NCBI GenBank assembly: GCA_015056055.1
Contig: SVHC01000028.1
Location: 1 to 37,364 of the forward strand
Origin: Clostridiales bacterium
Lineage (GTDB): Bacteria; Bacillota; Clostridia; Christensenellales; Aristaeellaceae
Reading direction: 5' to 3'
DNA length: 37,364 nucleotides
Both the position numbers and the translations under genes were made by a program. The notes below the pieces were generated by a model. It was not told the DNA's origin. It made no database searches and saw only the letters and a list, made by a program, of their open reading frames with translations. How positions within the stretch are numbered: position 1 is the first letter of the stretch; every line of letters begins with the position of its first letter. Of the stretch, positions 1-8,520 are shown piece after piece.

Positions 1-179
1 AGCATCGCAACGTGATCGGCGTTCACATGCTGGGCAGCTATTCTTCCGAAATCATCTGGGGCGCTGCCGCAATGGTTGAGGGCGAACTGCGCGTGACCGA
101 CGCTCGCGAGATCATCTTCCCGCATCCGACCGTAAGCGAAATCATCCGCGAAACTCTGTGGGAGTTTGGCGATAAGTAA
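1..179 (+). CDS. lpdA: Dihydrolipoyl dehydrogenase (E3), C-terminal end only
   Basis: Partial gene: the reading frame enters from the left edge (first full codon at base 3) and stops at 177-179. The visible 58 residues are the end of the C-terminal dimerisation domain of flavoprotein disulfide reductases. The segment FPHPTVSE matches the HPT-[LV]-SE signature in which the conserved His acts as the acid/base residue of dihydrolipoamide dehydrogenase across the dimer. In this family the enzyme reoxidises lipoyl groups of 2-oxoacid dehydrogenase complexes with FAD and NAD+. The next gene encodes the E1 component, which supports an E3 of that complex rather than glutathione or mercuric reductase. 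The redox cysteines and FAD domain lie outside the window, so the assignment rests on the C-terminus and the neighbour. Confidence 0.85.
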   Translation, partial: HRNVIGVHMLGSYSSEIIWGAAAMVEGELRVTDAREIIFPHPTVSEIIRETLWEFGDK

Positions 180-193
180 TCCTGTTATCCCGG

Positions 194-217
194 GCGGGCG
201 CCGTGCCTGGCGCCTGC
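194..217 (+). promoter_or_regulatory. GC-rich hairpin between lpdA and the E1 gene
   Basis: A 9-bp stem (194-202 with 209-217, one G:U pair) closes a 6-base loop. Only a short T run follows (CTTTAA), so it is a weak terminator at best. It may be an mRNA stabiliser or partial attenuator that sets the E3:E1 ratio within one transcript. A TATAAT at 233-238 has no -35 at normal spacing and is not called as a promoter. Confidence 0.4.
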
Positions 218-269
218 TTTAAGGATAGTTTCTATAATTAAGCAAGAAAAGATTGAGGAGGAGATTCCC

Positions 270-2738
270 ATGCCTAAGTCGCAATATATCGATCCTGCAG
301 TCGTGCGTGCACCCGGTGCTATTACTTTCACCGATATCCCCGTAAATACCTACCAGAAGACCGTTAAGGACGAGCTGGGCAACTTCACCAAGGAGCAGTT
401 CATCAACATTTATCGTGACATGCTGACCCTGCGTGAGTTCGAAACCATGATCAACCTGATCAAGACCACCGGCGAGTACAACGGCGTTGCCTACAACCAT
501 CCCGGCCCGGCTCACCTGTCCATGGGTCAGGAAGCTGCCGCAGTTGGTCAGGCTTTCCATCTGGATGCTGATGACTTCATCTTTGGTTCTCACCGTGGCC
601 ACAGCGACATCCTCGCTAAGGGTCTGAGCGCCATCGAAAAGATGTCCGATGATGAGCTGATGGACATCATGAAGAACTTCCTCGACGGCAAGACTCTGGC
701 CGTTGTTGAGAAGCAGCCGCACGAGACTGTTAAGGATCTGGCTATCGATTTCCTGCTCTACGGCGCAATGGCAGAAATCTTCGCCCGCGAGACCGGTTTC
801 AACCGTGGTCTGGGCGGATCCATGCACACTTTCTTCACTCCCTTCGGCATCTACCCGAACAACGCTATCGTTGGCGGTTCCGGTACCATCGCCATGGGTG
901 CTGCTCTGTATAAGCGCGTAAACCGCAAGAAGGGTATCGTTATCGCCAACCTGGGCGACGGTTCCCTCGGCCGCGGCCCCGTTCTCGAGGCACTGAACAT
1001 GTCCGGCATGGGCCAGCTGAACGAGCTGTGGGAAGGCGACATGAAGGGCGGCCTGCCTGTAATGTTCAACATCGTAAACAACCAGTACGCCATGGGCGGT
1101 CAGACCGTCGGCGAGACCATGGGTTACGATGCTCCCGCTCGTCTGGGTGCAGGCTTCAACCCGAATCAGATGCATGCTGAGCGCGTTGACGGTTACAATC
1201 CGCTGGCTGTTATCGAAGCATACTCCCGCAAGAAGGATCTGCTCCTGAAGGGCGAAGGTCCGGTTCTGCTGGACGTTGTAACCTACCGCTACGCCGGTCA
1301 CAGCCCGTCCGATGCTTCTTCCTACCGCACCAAGGAAGAAATGGCTGCATGGGAAGCAATCGATCCGCTGAACACCTATCGCGATCAGCTCATCGAGGCC
1401 GGTGTTGCCACCGCCGAAGAGTGCGACGCCATCATCGCACACGTTAAGGAAATCAACTTCCGCAACTTCATGCTCGCCATCAATGACGAGGTTTCCCCGC
1501 GCATGGATCTGAACGCAGATCCCAATGCTATCGCAGATCTGATGTTCTCCAACGGCCATGTCGAGGCTTTCGACGATGCACAGCCCGATGTTCTCATGCC
1601 CATGGAAGAGAATCCGCGCGTTCAGGCAATTGCCAAGAAGGAACGTTTCGGCTTCGATGCCAATGGCAAGCCGGTTTCCAAGAACAAGGTTTACCAGCTG
1701 CGTGACGGTCTGTTTGAGGCCATTATCGATCGTTTCTACAAGGATCCCACTCTCGTAGCCTACGGCGAAGAGAACCGTGACTGGGGCGGCGCTTTCGCAG
1801 TATACCGCGGCCTCACCGAAGCGATCCCGTATCATCGTCTGTTCAACTCCCCGATCAGCGAATCTGCTATCGTCGGCAGCGCCGTAGGTTATGCTATGGC
1901 CGGCGGCCGCGCTCTGGTAGAGCTGATGTACTGCGACTTCCTCGGCTGCGCCGGTGACGAAGTATTCAACCAGATGGCTAAGTGGCAGGCTATGTCTGCT
2001 GACATCCTCAAGATGCCCATCGTTCTGCGCGTTTCCGTTGGCTCCAAGTACGGCGCACAGCACTCTCAGGACTGGTCTGCTCTCGTAGCACACATCCCGG
2101 GCCTGAAGGCTGCTTTCCCGGTAACTCCCTACGATGCAAAGGGTATGCTGGCCACCGCTCTGGCAGGCACTGACCCGGTAGTATTCTTCGAGAGCCAGCG
2201 CATCTACGACGTGGGCGAGCAGTTCCACGAGGGCGGCGTTCCGGCCGAGTACTACGAGATCCCGTTCGGCAAGGCTGACATCAAGCGTGCCGGTAAGGAT
2301 GTTACCATCCTGACCTTCGGTGCAGTTATGTACCGCGCTCTGAAGGCTGCCGATATGCTGAAGGATAAGTTCGGCCTCGAGGCAGAAATCATCGACGCAC
2401 GTTCCATGGTTCCGTTCGACTATCAGACCGTTCTGGATTCCGTCAAGAAGACCGGTCGTCTGGTCGTTGTTACCGATGCATGCGAACGCGGCTCCTTCGC
2501 AAGCGAAGTTGCCCGTCAGATCACCGAAATGGCATTCGACGAGCTCGATGCACCGCCGGTAGTAGTTGCTTCCCGCAACTGGATCACTCCCGCTCACGAG
2601 CTGGAAGAGTCCTTCTTCCCGCAGCCGGAGTGGATCCTCGACGCTATCGATGCTAAGATCCTGCCGCTTAAGGGCTGGGAGCGCAAGACCAACCAGACCC
2701 TCCTGCACAAGATCGACTGCGAATCCAAGGGCGTGTAA
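270..2738 (+). CDS. 2-oxoacid (pyruvate/acetoin-type) dehydrogenase E1, fused alpha and beta subunits
   Basis: An 822-residue thiamine-diphosphate enzyme. Residues 1 to about 440 are the E1-alpha half, with the ThDP/Mg2+ motif GDGS (229-232) followed about 40 residues later by NNQYAMGG (N270/N271). Residues from about 475 are the E1-beta half, with the cofactor-activating glutamate in YGEEN (E500 or E501), the pyrimidine-binding beta domain and the transketolase C-terminal domain. Most bacteria encode alpha and beta separately; single-chain fusions occur in some Clostridia. The reaction is oxidative decarboxylation of a 2-oxoacid, or acetoin cleavage, onto an E2 lipoyl arm. Substrate cannot be fixed from sequence alone. 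The start ATG follows GAGGAGGAG at 256-264. E3 lies just upstream and E2 is not in the window. Strong codon bias suggests high expression. Confidence 0.9.
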   Translation: MPKSQYIDPAVVRAPGAITFTDIPVNTYQKTVKDELGNFTKEQFINIYRDMLTLREFETMINLIKTTGEYNGVAYNHPGPAHLSMGQEAAAVGQAFHLDADDFIFGSHRGHSDILAKGLSAIEKMSDDELMDIMKNFLDGKTLAVVEKQPHETVKDLAIDFLLYGAMAEIFARETGFNRGLGGSMHTFFTPFGIYPNNAIVGGSGTIAMGAALYKRVNRKKGIVIANLGDGSLGRGPVLEALNMSGMGQLNELWEGDMKGGLPVMFNIVNNQYAMGGQTVGETMGYDAPARLGAGFNPNQMHAERVDGYNPLAVIEAYSRKKDLLLKGEGPVLLDVVTYRYAGHSPSDASSYRTKEEMAAWEAIDPLNTYRDQLIEAGVATAEECDAIIAHVKEINFRNFMLAINDEVSPRMDLNADPNAIADLMFSNGHVEAFDDAQPDVLMPMEENPRVQAIAKKERFGFDANGKPVSKNKVYQLRDGLFEAIIDRFYKDPTLVAYGEENRDWGGAFAVYRGLTEAIPYHRLFNSPISESAIVGSAVGYAMAGGRALVELMYCDFLGCAGDEVFNQMAKWQAMSADILKMPIVLRVSVGSKYGAQHSQDWSALVAHIPGLKAAFPVTPYDAKGMLATALAGTDPVVFFESQRIYDVGEQFHEGGVPAEYYEIPFGKADIKRAGKDVTILTFGAVMYRALKAADMLKDKFGLEAEIIDARSMVPFDYQTVLDSVKKTGRLVVVTDACERGSFASEVARQITEMAFDELDAPPVVVASRNWITPAHELEESFFPQPEWILDAIDAKILPLKGWERKTNQTLLHKIDCESKGV

Positions 2739-2749
2739 TTCCATAATTA

Positions 2750-2776
2750 AAAGGACGGCGAAAGCCGTCCTTTGAT
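2750..2776 (+). terminator. Rho-independent terminator of the E1 gene
   Basis: A perfect 10-bp stem (AAAGGACGGC with GCCGTCCTTT) and a GAAA tetraloop start 12 bases after the E1 stop codon. The T run is short (TTTG). It coincides with the left end of the palindromic element. Confidence 0.8.
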
Positions 2777-3016
2777 TGTCAAAAAACGCGAATATCGTTT
2801 AGCTGGAAAAGAAAAATTTAATCCGCAGCGGCGGCATGTACGGCGCGAGGAGCGAATTTTTCGAAGGAGAGCCAGCGAACCGAAGAAAAAATCGCTACAT
2901 TGCAGATTTCACGCCCGAAATCTTTATGATTTCAGTGAAATCTGGTGAGGGTGGCAGTGGCGGGGGAGCTTGCTTCCCCGTCCACAAGTCTGGCAAAAAT
3001 ACTTTTTGACAGACTG

Positions 3017-3040
3017 AGGACGGCGAAAGCCGTCCTTTTT
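3017..3040. terminator. Second copy of the same terminator hairpin
   Basis: AGGACGGC, GAAA, GCCGTCCT and a run of five T. The hairpin is identical to that at 2750-2773 and forms the right end of the palindromic element. It lies 14 bases beyond the end of the convergent AraC-type gene and could stop transcription from either side. Confidence 0.75.
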
Positions 3041-3054
3041 GCATACGATAAGAA

Positions 3055-3936
3055 CTATTTATACAGCTGCAAATATGCCTGCGTGGTATAGCCTGTGATC
3101 TTTTTGAATATCTGGATGAAATAGGGGACATTTTGAAAGCCGCTTTCATAGCAGCATTCTGAAACACTCTTTCCGGCAAGCAGGCATTCTACCGCGTGGG
3201 AAATGCGAATTTGATTCAGGTACTGGATATATCCGGTACCTGTTTTTTCTTTGAAATAGCGGCAGAAATAGCATCGGCTGAGATGGATATGATTGGCTGC
3301 GTCTTCAAGGGTAATGTGCTCGCGGTAATGCTGTTCTGTCCAGAGGAGAAGTTCATGAAGATTGGCGTTCGATGAGTCCAGTGCGCCTGATTTTTTGTCC
3401 TCTGACGGGATGCCCTGTTCAAACAGATCAAATAATCTTAGCACCTGACAGTTTCGTTCGTACAGAAGGTCGTCTACGTCTATAAGGCGTTCCAGCGCTT
3501 CGAGTACCCGTGGATAATCAGGCTTGCTGAAGGCAAGGTCATGCAGCGTGTGTCCGTTTATGTTCAGCAATTTTTCAACATTGATAACGGGGTTCAGCTG
3601 CTCCATGGAGAATTTCAGGTTGTAGACGAAAGCGTTGTCCGGCACGGAAAATCTGCCGCCGTGAATAACATGCGGAAGAATAAAAATAATTCCGTCTTTT
3701 GCAAGGGGAACACTCTGATTTCCGAGAGAAATCATTCCTTCCGCGCCGTATGAGATCATGATTTCAAGAGTGTCGGCAAAATGCAGAGGAATAAGCATGG
3801 GATTTTGTTGTTTGACTATACTGTATGGAATATCCTGTGAATAAACAATGCGTTCGTTGGCGGAATGCGGGCGATAGGAGTTCATGCTGTCGCCTATTAA
3901 ATCCACACGCTGTTTACGAATGGCAATATAATCCAT
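3055..3936 (-). CDS. AraC-family transcriptional regulator
   Basis: A 293-residue cytoplasmic DNA-binding regulator. The N-terminal half is a cupin-type ligand-binding domain, with PLHFADTLEIMI followed by short beta strands and an HVIHGG turn. The last 100 residues are the double helix-turn-helix of the AraC/XylS family; helix 1 starts LEDAANHIHLSRCYFCRYFK and the second HTH contains SECCYESGF. The start chosen is the ATG preceded by AGGAGGTGAGAATCCC, ten codons inside the longest frame. It is transcribed divergently from three Gfo/Idh/MocA oxidoreductases across a 193-bp gap with a good promoter, so it probably controls that operon in response to the sugar those enzymes handle. The ligand cannot be read from sequence. 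Confidence 0.88.
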   Translation of the reverse strand: MDYIAIRKQRVDLIGDSMNSYRPHSANERIVYSQDIPYSIVKQQNPMLIPLHFADTLEIMISYGAEGMISLGNQSVPLAKDGIIFILPHVIHGGRFSVPDNAFVYNLKFSMEQLNPVINVEKLLNINGHTLHDLAFSKPDYPRVLEALERLIDVDDLLYERNCQVLRLFDLFEQGIPSEDKKSGALDSSNANLHELLLWTEQHYREHITLEDAANHIHLSRCYFCRYFKEKTGTGYIQYLNQIRISHAVECLLAGKSVSECCYESGFQNVPYFIQIFKKITGYTTQAYLQLYK

Positions 3937-3982
3937 GGGATTCTCACCTCCTGAACAATGTAGCACATATTGGCTGCTGTGT

Positions 3983-4057
3983 CAATTGTGAAGGTAAATA
4001 TCGCAACATAATTCCGCAATATTAAGAATTGTTATGTGCCGGTAGTGCGGATATAAT
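3983..4057 (+). promoter_or_regulatory. Promoter of the oxidoreductase operon with a possible AraC-type operator
   Basis: TTGTTA (4029-4034), 17 bases, TATAAT (4052-4057): a good sigma-A promoter pointing at the gene starting at 4130. Just upstream and overlapping the -35 are two imperfect facing motifs, GCAACATAATTC and GAATTGTTATGTGC. This is the right place for the divergent AraC-family protein to bind. The operator role is inference. Confidence 0.65.
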
Positions 4058-4129
4058 GTAAAGTAAAGAATTGTCGATATGTGTAAAGTGATAACTGTTT
4101 GATTTATACGCAAGAAGGAGGAATGACAC

Positions 4130-5137
4130 ATGTTTAGAGTTGCTTTGCTGGGCAGGTGGCATGTTCACGCTATGAAACCGGACGAACGGTATTTGAGGGA
4201 GTTTTTGCAGATACCGGACTGCGCTGTAACCTGCGTTTGGGATAAGAATCCTGAGGTTGCGGAAAAATGGGGCGCAGAGCACGGATACCCGGTTGAATAT
4301 GATCTTGAAACGCTCCTTTCGCGCGAGGATGTTGATGGTGTAATTGTTACCGCGGAGCCCAAAGCACATCGTGAAATCCTTGTCGCGGCGGCAAATCACA
4401 AAAAGCATATTTTTACGGAAAAAGTCCTTGCGCTCACGCTGGAAGATGCCTATGCAATCAAGGATGCTGTGGAAAAAAATGGGGTAAAATTTGGCATCTC
4501 GTTCTATAGGATGGCAGAAAAGCCGATGGCATATGCGAAAAAACTGATAGAGGATGGAACGATAGGCAAGCCTTCCATGTTCCGCTGCATGTGCAACGTG
4601 CCTGTTGGGCTGGTTCCGGGAGCTGTGCCGGATTACTGGTTTGAGCCGGAAATCTGCGGCGGCGGTTCTATGCTGGATTTGGGATTCAATTCCGTATACA
4701 TTGCGAGATACATTCTGGGTGAGGCAGAGTCTGTCGTATCGGCATTCAGCAATTCCATTCTTCAGGGAAAGGCAGAAGACTGCGGCACCAGCGTTATCAA
4801 ATTCAAAAGCGGTGTGATCGGCGTAATTGATACCGCGTATACGGCGGCGCCGATAAGCACGTTTGAGCTTACTCTTTATGGTACAGAAGGAACGTACAAT
4901 GTGCGCTTTGGCGGCAATGATATTATAGAATTGCAGCATTTCGGCGGAGCGAAAGAAATCCTGAATGCGGCTGATCTTCCGGAAGCAGATGTTGCTCACG
5001 TCATGCAGGCTTGGGTAGATGCCTGCACAAAGGGAACTTCCGACAAGGATTATGGAATTGATGCGGCTGTCGATATGGTAAAAATTATGGTCGCCGCCTA
5101 TGAATCGGATAAGGATGGAAAACGCGTATACATTTAA
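4130..5137 (+). CDS. Gfo/Idh/MocA-family oxidoreductase, divergent member
   Basis: 335 residues with an N-terminal Rossmann-like half and a C-terminal alpha/beta half, as in glucose-fructose oxidoreductases and inositol dehydrogenases. The start ATG follows AAGGAGG at 4115-4121. The usual dinucleotide-binding GxGxxG is replaced by LLGRWHVHA (residues 7-15). The usual EKP active-site motif is EKV. The downstream DIGTHALD-type segment, which normally supplies the catalytic His and Asp, reads DLGFNSVY. It may be a variant subfamily with altered chemistry or a binding/scaffold protein. It is first in an operon with two canonical paralogues. The family is clear; the reaction is unknown. Confidence 0.82.
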   Translation: MFRVALLGRWHVHAMKPDERYLREFLQIPDCAVTCVWDKNPEVAEKWGAEHGYPVEYDLETLLSREDVDGVIVTAEPKAHREILVAAANHKKHIFTEKVLALTLEDAYAIKDAVEKNGVKFGISFYRMAEKPMAYAKKLIEDGTIGKPSMFRCMCNVPVGLVPGAVPDYWFEPEICGGGSMLDLGFNSVYIARYILGEAESVVSAFSNSILQGKAEDCGTSVIKFKSGVIGVIDTAYTAAPISTFELTLYGTEGTYNVRFGGNDIIELQHFGGAKEILNAADLPEADVAHVMQAWVDACTKGTSDKDYGIDAAVDMVKIMVAAYESDKDGKRVYI

Positions 5138-5174
5138 TTGCGCAGGAATGGATCAACGGAAGGAGCAGATAAAA

Positions 5175-6245
5175 ATGAAAGTTGGAATCATTGGATGCGG
5201 ATGTGTTTCGGGCAAACATCTGCCGGAACTTGCAAAAATTCCGGAAGCGCAGGTTGTGGCGTTTTGCGATCTTGATATTGCGAAGGCTGAAGCGGCTGCA
5301 AAACAGTATGGAACGCCGGATGCAAAGTGCTATACGGATTATCATGAATTGCTTGCCGATCCGGAGATTGATAATGTGCGCGTTCTGACCTGGAATCCGA
5401 CGCACTGCGAGATCACTGTTGCTGCTTTGCGTGCCGGAAAGCATGTTCTGTGCGAAAAGCCGATGGCTTTGACAGAAGCAGAGGCGCAGATGATGATCGA
5501 TGCCGCAAAAGAAGCGGGAAAGGTACTTACGATCGGCTATCAGCACCGGTATGACCCGGATGTACAGTATTCGAAGAGCGTTGTGGATGCCGGAGAACTG
5601 GGCGATATATATTTTGCCAAGGCACGCGTGCTCTGGCAGAGGAAAATGCCGGTTTGGCGCAATCTGTGCATGGCGGAACATGGCGGCGGTTCGTTTATTG
5701 ATATCGGTACACATGCTTTGGATACGGTGCTGTGGCTGATGGATAACTATAAGCCGAAGTACGTGAGCGCAACGATGTATCATGCATTTGGCAACAGGCC
5801 GGATTGCGGAAATGTATTCGGCAAATGGGAGAAAGGCAGCATTGACGTTGAGGACAGCGGCTTTGCGTTCCTTGTAATGGAAAACGGTGCTACGATTCTG
5901 TTTGAAACGGCATATACGCTGAATACTTCGGAGGAAACCAATTCGATCCAGTACATGCTTTGCGGCACGCGTGCAGGTATTGACAACTTTGGCGAAGTTC
6001 TGAAGATGACGGGCGACGATCACGATATGCTCTATGTGAAAACACCCAAGCTTGCACAGGGCGGCGTTTCTTACGTCAGCGCAGGCGGCGGTACTACGGC
6101 AGGATGCGAGGAACACAATTTCCTGGCTGCTACGCAGGGGAAAGCAGAACTTACCGTCAAGCCGGAGCAGGCGGCAGTCGTCGTAAAGATTCTGGAAGGA
6201 ATCTATGCATCGGCAAAAAGCGGCAAACCGTACTATTTTGAATGA
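5175..6245 (+). CDS. Gfo/Idh/MocA-family NAD(P)-dependent oxidoreductase
   Basis: 356 residues. The Rossmann motif is IIGCGCVSG near the N-terminus, the catalytic lysine lies in CEKPMA, and the C-terminal active-site segment is DIGTHALDT, so it has the full canonical set for oxidation or reduction of a sugar or cyclitol hydroxyl. The start chosen is the ATG at 5175, preceded by AAGGAGCAG and followed directly by MKVGIIG; a longer frame begins at 5100 but overlaps the previous gene and lacks a binding site. It clearly resembles the next gene (shared GTPDAK, HVLCEKPMA, TIGYQH and VEDSGF). The operon position suggests successive redox steps on one substrate. Confidence 0.9.
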   Translation: MKVGIIGCGCVSGKHLPELAKIPEAQVVAFCDLDIAKAEAAAKQYGTPDAKCYTDYHELLADPEIDNVRVLTWNPTHCEITVAALRAGKHVLCEKPMALTEAEAQMMIDAAKEAGKVLTIGYQHRYDPDVQYSKSVVDAGELGDIYFAKARVLWQRKMPVWRNLCMAEHGGGSFIDIGTHALDTVLWLMDNYKPKYVSATMYHAFGNRPDCGNVFGKWEKGSIDVEDSGFAFLVMENGATILFETAYTLNTSEETNSIQYMLCGTRAGIDNFGEVLKMTGDDHDMLYVKTPKLAQGGVSYVSAGGGTTAGCEEHNFLAATQGKAELTVKPEQAAVVVKILEGIYASAKSGKPYYFE

Positions 6246-6265
6246 TGCACGCGGAGGAAGCGGAA

Positions 6266-7351
6266 ATGGAAAAGTTGAAAGTGGGAATTATCGGCTGCGG
6301 CGGTGTTGCAAACGGAAAGCATCTGCCGGCGCTGAAACACATTCCCGAGGTAGAGATAACGGCTTTTTGTGACATAATTCCTGAAAAGGCAGAAAGGGCA
6401 GCAAAGCAGTTCGGTACGCCGGATGCAAAGGTATATACGGATTACAGGGAACTTCTGAAGGACGAAAGCATCAATAATGTTCGTATCACTACGCCCAATC
6501 GCTGTCATGCGCCCATAGCAATCGATGCCATGCGTGCCGGAAAACATGTTCTGTGCGAAAAGCCTATGGCTATGAACTATGCGGAAGCGAAACAGATGGT
6601 GGAAGTTCAGAAGGAAACAGGATGCCTTCTGACAATCGGCTATCAGCACAAATTCGATGCGGATGTCATTTATGCCAAAAAAGAAGCCGAAAGCGGAGTC
6701 TTTGGCGAAATGTATTTTGCAAAGGCGAATGTCATGCGCAGACGCGGTGTTCCGACATGGGGTGTATTTACGGAAAAGAGCGAGCAGGGCGGAGGAAGCC
6801 TTATTGATATTGGAACCCATGCACTGGATACCGTTCTGTATATTCTGGGCAACTATAAGCCGAAAATGGTAATGGGAACGACCTATGATAAGCTGAAGTA
6901 CCAGAAAGAACCTGCAAATGCATCGGGACCGTGGAATGTGGACAAGTACGACGTTGAAGACAGCGGATTCGGCTTTATCGTGATGGAAAATGGTGCGACC
7001 ATTATTCTGGAAACAAGCACGGCGCTGAATACGACTGATGAAGCCGGTGTGCGTTACATGGTCTGCGGAACGGAAGCCGGTGTGGATAATTACGGCGGAA
7101 AATTCAAAATCAACGGCGTAAAGCACAATAAGCAGTATATTATCGAACCGGATCTTTCCACCGGCGGCGTTCCGAATTATGGATATGCACATAACAATGC
7201 CGTGGAAGAACAGCGCACGTTTATCAATGCCATTCTCGGAAAAGGCGAACTTGTGACAAAACCCGAAGAGGCGGCAGTCGTTGCGCAGATTCTGGATGGA
7301 ATCTATACTTCGGCAGAAACGGGAAGAGCATATTACTTTAACGAAGAATAG
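6266..7351 (+). CDS. Gfo/Idh/MocA-family NAD(P)-dependent oxidoreductase
   Basis: 361 residues and a close paralogue of the preceding gene. It has IIGCGGVANGK as the dinucleotide-binding loop, CEKPMA with the catalytic lysine, and DIGTHALDT in the substrate domain. The ATG at 6266 is chosen because GGAGGAAG lies just upstream; the ATG at 6242 overlaps the previous stop but has no binding site of its own. It is the last gene of the operon and is followed by a strong terminator. Paired dehydrogenases of this family often carry out oxidation and re-reduction (keto-sugar intermediates); that role here is inference. Confidence 0.9.
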   Translation: MEKLKVGIIGCGGVANGKHLPALKHIPEVEITAFCDIIPEKAERAAKQFGTPDAKVYTDYRELLKDESINNVRITTPNRCHAPIAIDAMRAGKHVLCEKPMAMNYAEAKQMVEVQKETGCLLTIGYQHKFDADVIYAKKEAESGVFGEMYFAKANVMRRRGVPTWGVFTEKSEQGGGSLIDIGTHALDTVLYILGNYKPKMVMGTTYDKLKYQKEPANASGPWNVDKYDVEDSGFGFIVMENGATIILETSTALNTTDEAGVRYMVCGTEAGVDNYGGKFKINGVKHNKQYIIEPDLSTGGVPNYGYAHNNAVEEQRTFINAILGKGELVTKPEEAAVVAQILDGIYTSAETGRAYYFNEE

Positions 7352-7365
7352 GTCAGCATTGTAAG

Positions 7366-7398
7366 ACGAAGCTCCTTAATTAAAAGGAGCTTCGTTTT
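7366..7398. terminator. Rho-independent terminator between convergent genes
   Basis: A 12-bp stem ACGAAGCTCCTT / AAGGAGCTTCGT (7366-7377, 7384-7395) with a 6-base loop and T run. It ends the oxidoreductase operon and, with A residues on the other side, may also serve the convergent gene that ends at 7441. Confidence 0.9.
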
Positions 7399-7440
7399 GT
7401 AATTCTGCAGGAGGGACAAATAGAATTCGTGGAATAGCCT

Positions 7441-8028
7441 CTATGCATTATAGCAAAAAAGTATTTTTACAAGATCATATAAGGGGTGGTTGTTTTTTAG
7501 CGGATGAACGAAGCCAATAGAATAAACAAAGGAAACGGTATGCATGGTTGCCTGAGGATTCCATAACTTTGGGGATGCTATGTCGGCATATTCGCATTGT
7601 TCGGAATTGGCTATGTATTTCAGGTGTTTGTTCAGTTCTTCTATGAGAGGATCACCATTGTAATTTTTTAAGGACACAATGCAGATACGGCATTTTTTAT
7701 TTTGAGACTTGATAGAAGAGATAAACTGTCGATAGTTGTTGTCAAATTCGGAAGCGGTTTCCTCAAAAACATTCAAATCGGCTTCTCCAAGATGCAATAA
7801 TACTGTTTCGGGAGAAAGGGGGACAACTGTTTCGCTATAGATACTTGTTGCCTCTTTAATGGTAAGATTCTCAAAACTGCGATTATAGATTTTGGATTCG
7901 ATGGAAAATGCCTGACGAAGTTCGCAGGTGGGAATGCCTTTATCCTCTTTGCAACCGAAAATTACGATTCCACCCTGATCGGCAAATTCGTTGAGTTTTA
8001 CATAATTCTGGATTTCTGACAGGAGCAT
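7441..8028 (-). CDS. Hypothetical protein, possible SGNH-hydrolase-like fold
   Basis: 195 residues, no signal peptide or membrane segment. Alternating hydrophobic strands (GGIVIFGC near residue 20, VLLHLGEADLN near 90, CRICIVSL near 115) and a C-terminal segment with conserved-looking His residues recall the block order of SGNH/GDSL hydrolases. The block I serine (GDS) is FGCKED here and the block III GxND is LGEAD, so the normal catalytic set is not apparent. It starts 3 bases after the stop of the PQ-loop gene and is probably co-transcribed with it. It lies in an A+T-rich stretch. Function unknown; the SGNH resemblance is a weak reading by eye. Confidence 0.6.
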   Translation of the reverse strand: MLLSEIQNYVKLNEFADQGGIVIFGCKEDKGIPTCELRQAFSIESKIYNRSFENLTIKEATSIYSETVVPLSPETVLLHLGEADLNVFEETASEFDNNYRQFISSIKSQNKKCRICIVSLKNYNGDPLIEELNKHLKYIANSEQCEYADIASPKLWNPQATMHTVSFVYSIGFVHPLKNNHPLYDLVKILFCYNA

Positions 8029-8031
8029 GGA

Positions 8032-8319
8032 TTATACCTCCGAGTTTTGTAAACGCTTTTTATCCAAAGAAACATTGCGGAAATAAATGATTACATTCAA
8101 AGACACGATTGCAAGATTCAGTACATAGGCAATCAAAACGTAGTTGATTTGACCTGAAATAAGTTTCGACGAGATTCCGGCGATATAGCCCGAGATGATA
8201 AGAAGAATAAACGGCAAACTGGTTCCTTTTGCTGTTTTTGCTCTGTATGCCTTAAGAACATTCAGTGGCCAGGAAACGCCGAAGCACATGAGCATAATTG
8301 TTTCAAGAATAGATCCCAT
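8032..8319 (-). CDS. PQ-loop / SemiSWEET-like small membrane protein
   Basis: 95 residues with three predicted membrane helices (about 4-20, 35-55 and 60-80). The sequence WPLNVLKAYRAKTAKGTSL has the spacing of the PQ-loop motif (WPQ-x4-YR-x4-KG-S), with the proline kept and glutamine replaced by leucine. Bacterial SemiSWEETs are about 90 residues, have this three-helix unit and work as dimers in sugar transport, so length and topology fit. The start ATG is preceded by AAAGGAGA. It is divergent from a CitA-type sensor kinase, which suggests, but does not show, that the two-component system controls it. The substrate is unknown. Confidence 0.7.
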   Translation of the reverse strand: MGSILETIMLMCFGVSWPLNVLKAYRAKTAKGTSLPFILLIISGYIAGISSKLISGQINYVLIAYVLNLAIVSLNVIIYFRNVSLDKKRLQNSEV

Positions 8320-8520
8320 AACATGTCTCCTTTGCAGTGTTTTTTAGCTGTAGACAGGATAACATGAAGGAGCCTGAATGACAATTTTTCGAAAAATAGA
8401 AATGCGAAAATAGGAATCTGCTTACTTTTTTTACTTTCAAAAGGATTTTTGAAAGGTGAAAAACTGAAATTTTTATCTGTGTATGATAAAATGTCAAAAT
8501 GACAAGGAGGAGAAAATGAT

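Larger units (their letters stand above)
2749..3040. repeat. MITE-like palindromic intergenic element, about 292 bp
   Basis: The two ends are imperfect terminal inverted repeats of about 38 bp (2749-2786 and 3003-3040). Read inward, each has AAAGGACGGC, a 4-base loop, GCCGTCCT, five unrelated bases and TGTCAAAAA. Each end therefore also holds its own hairpin. The interior has two more palindromes: 2903-2912 with 2935-2944 (10 bp, with an inner GAAATC/GATTTC pair), and one around 2963-2982. There is no credible open frame. This pattern fits a non-autonomous miniature element that supplies terminators. Duplication of a terminator is the alternative. Confidence 0.6.

Noticed and set aside
219-2744. 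Very long minus-strand open frame opposite the E1 gene
   Set aside because: It mirrors a gene with strong codon bias; no ribosome binding site, no recognisable domain, and the plus-strand E1 motifs are unambiguous.
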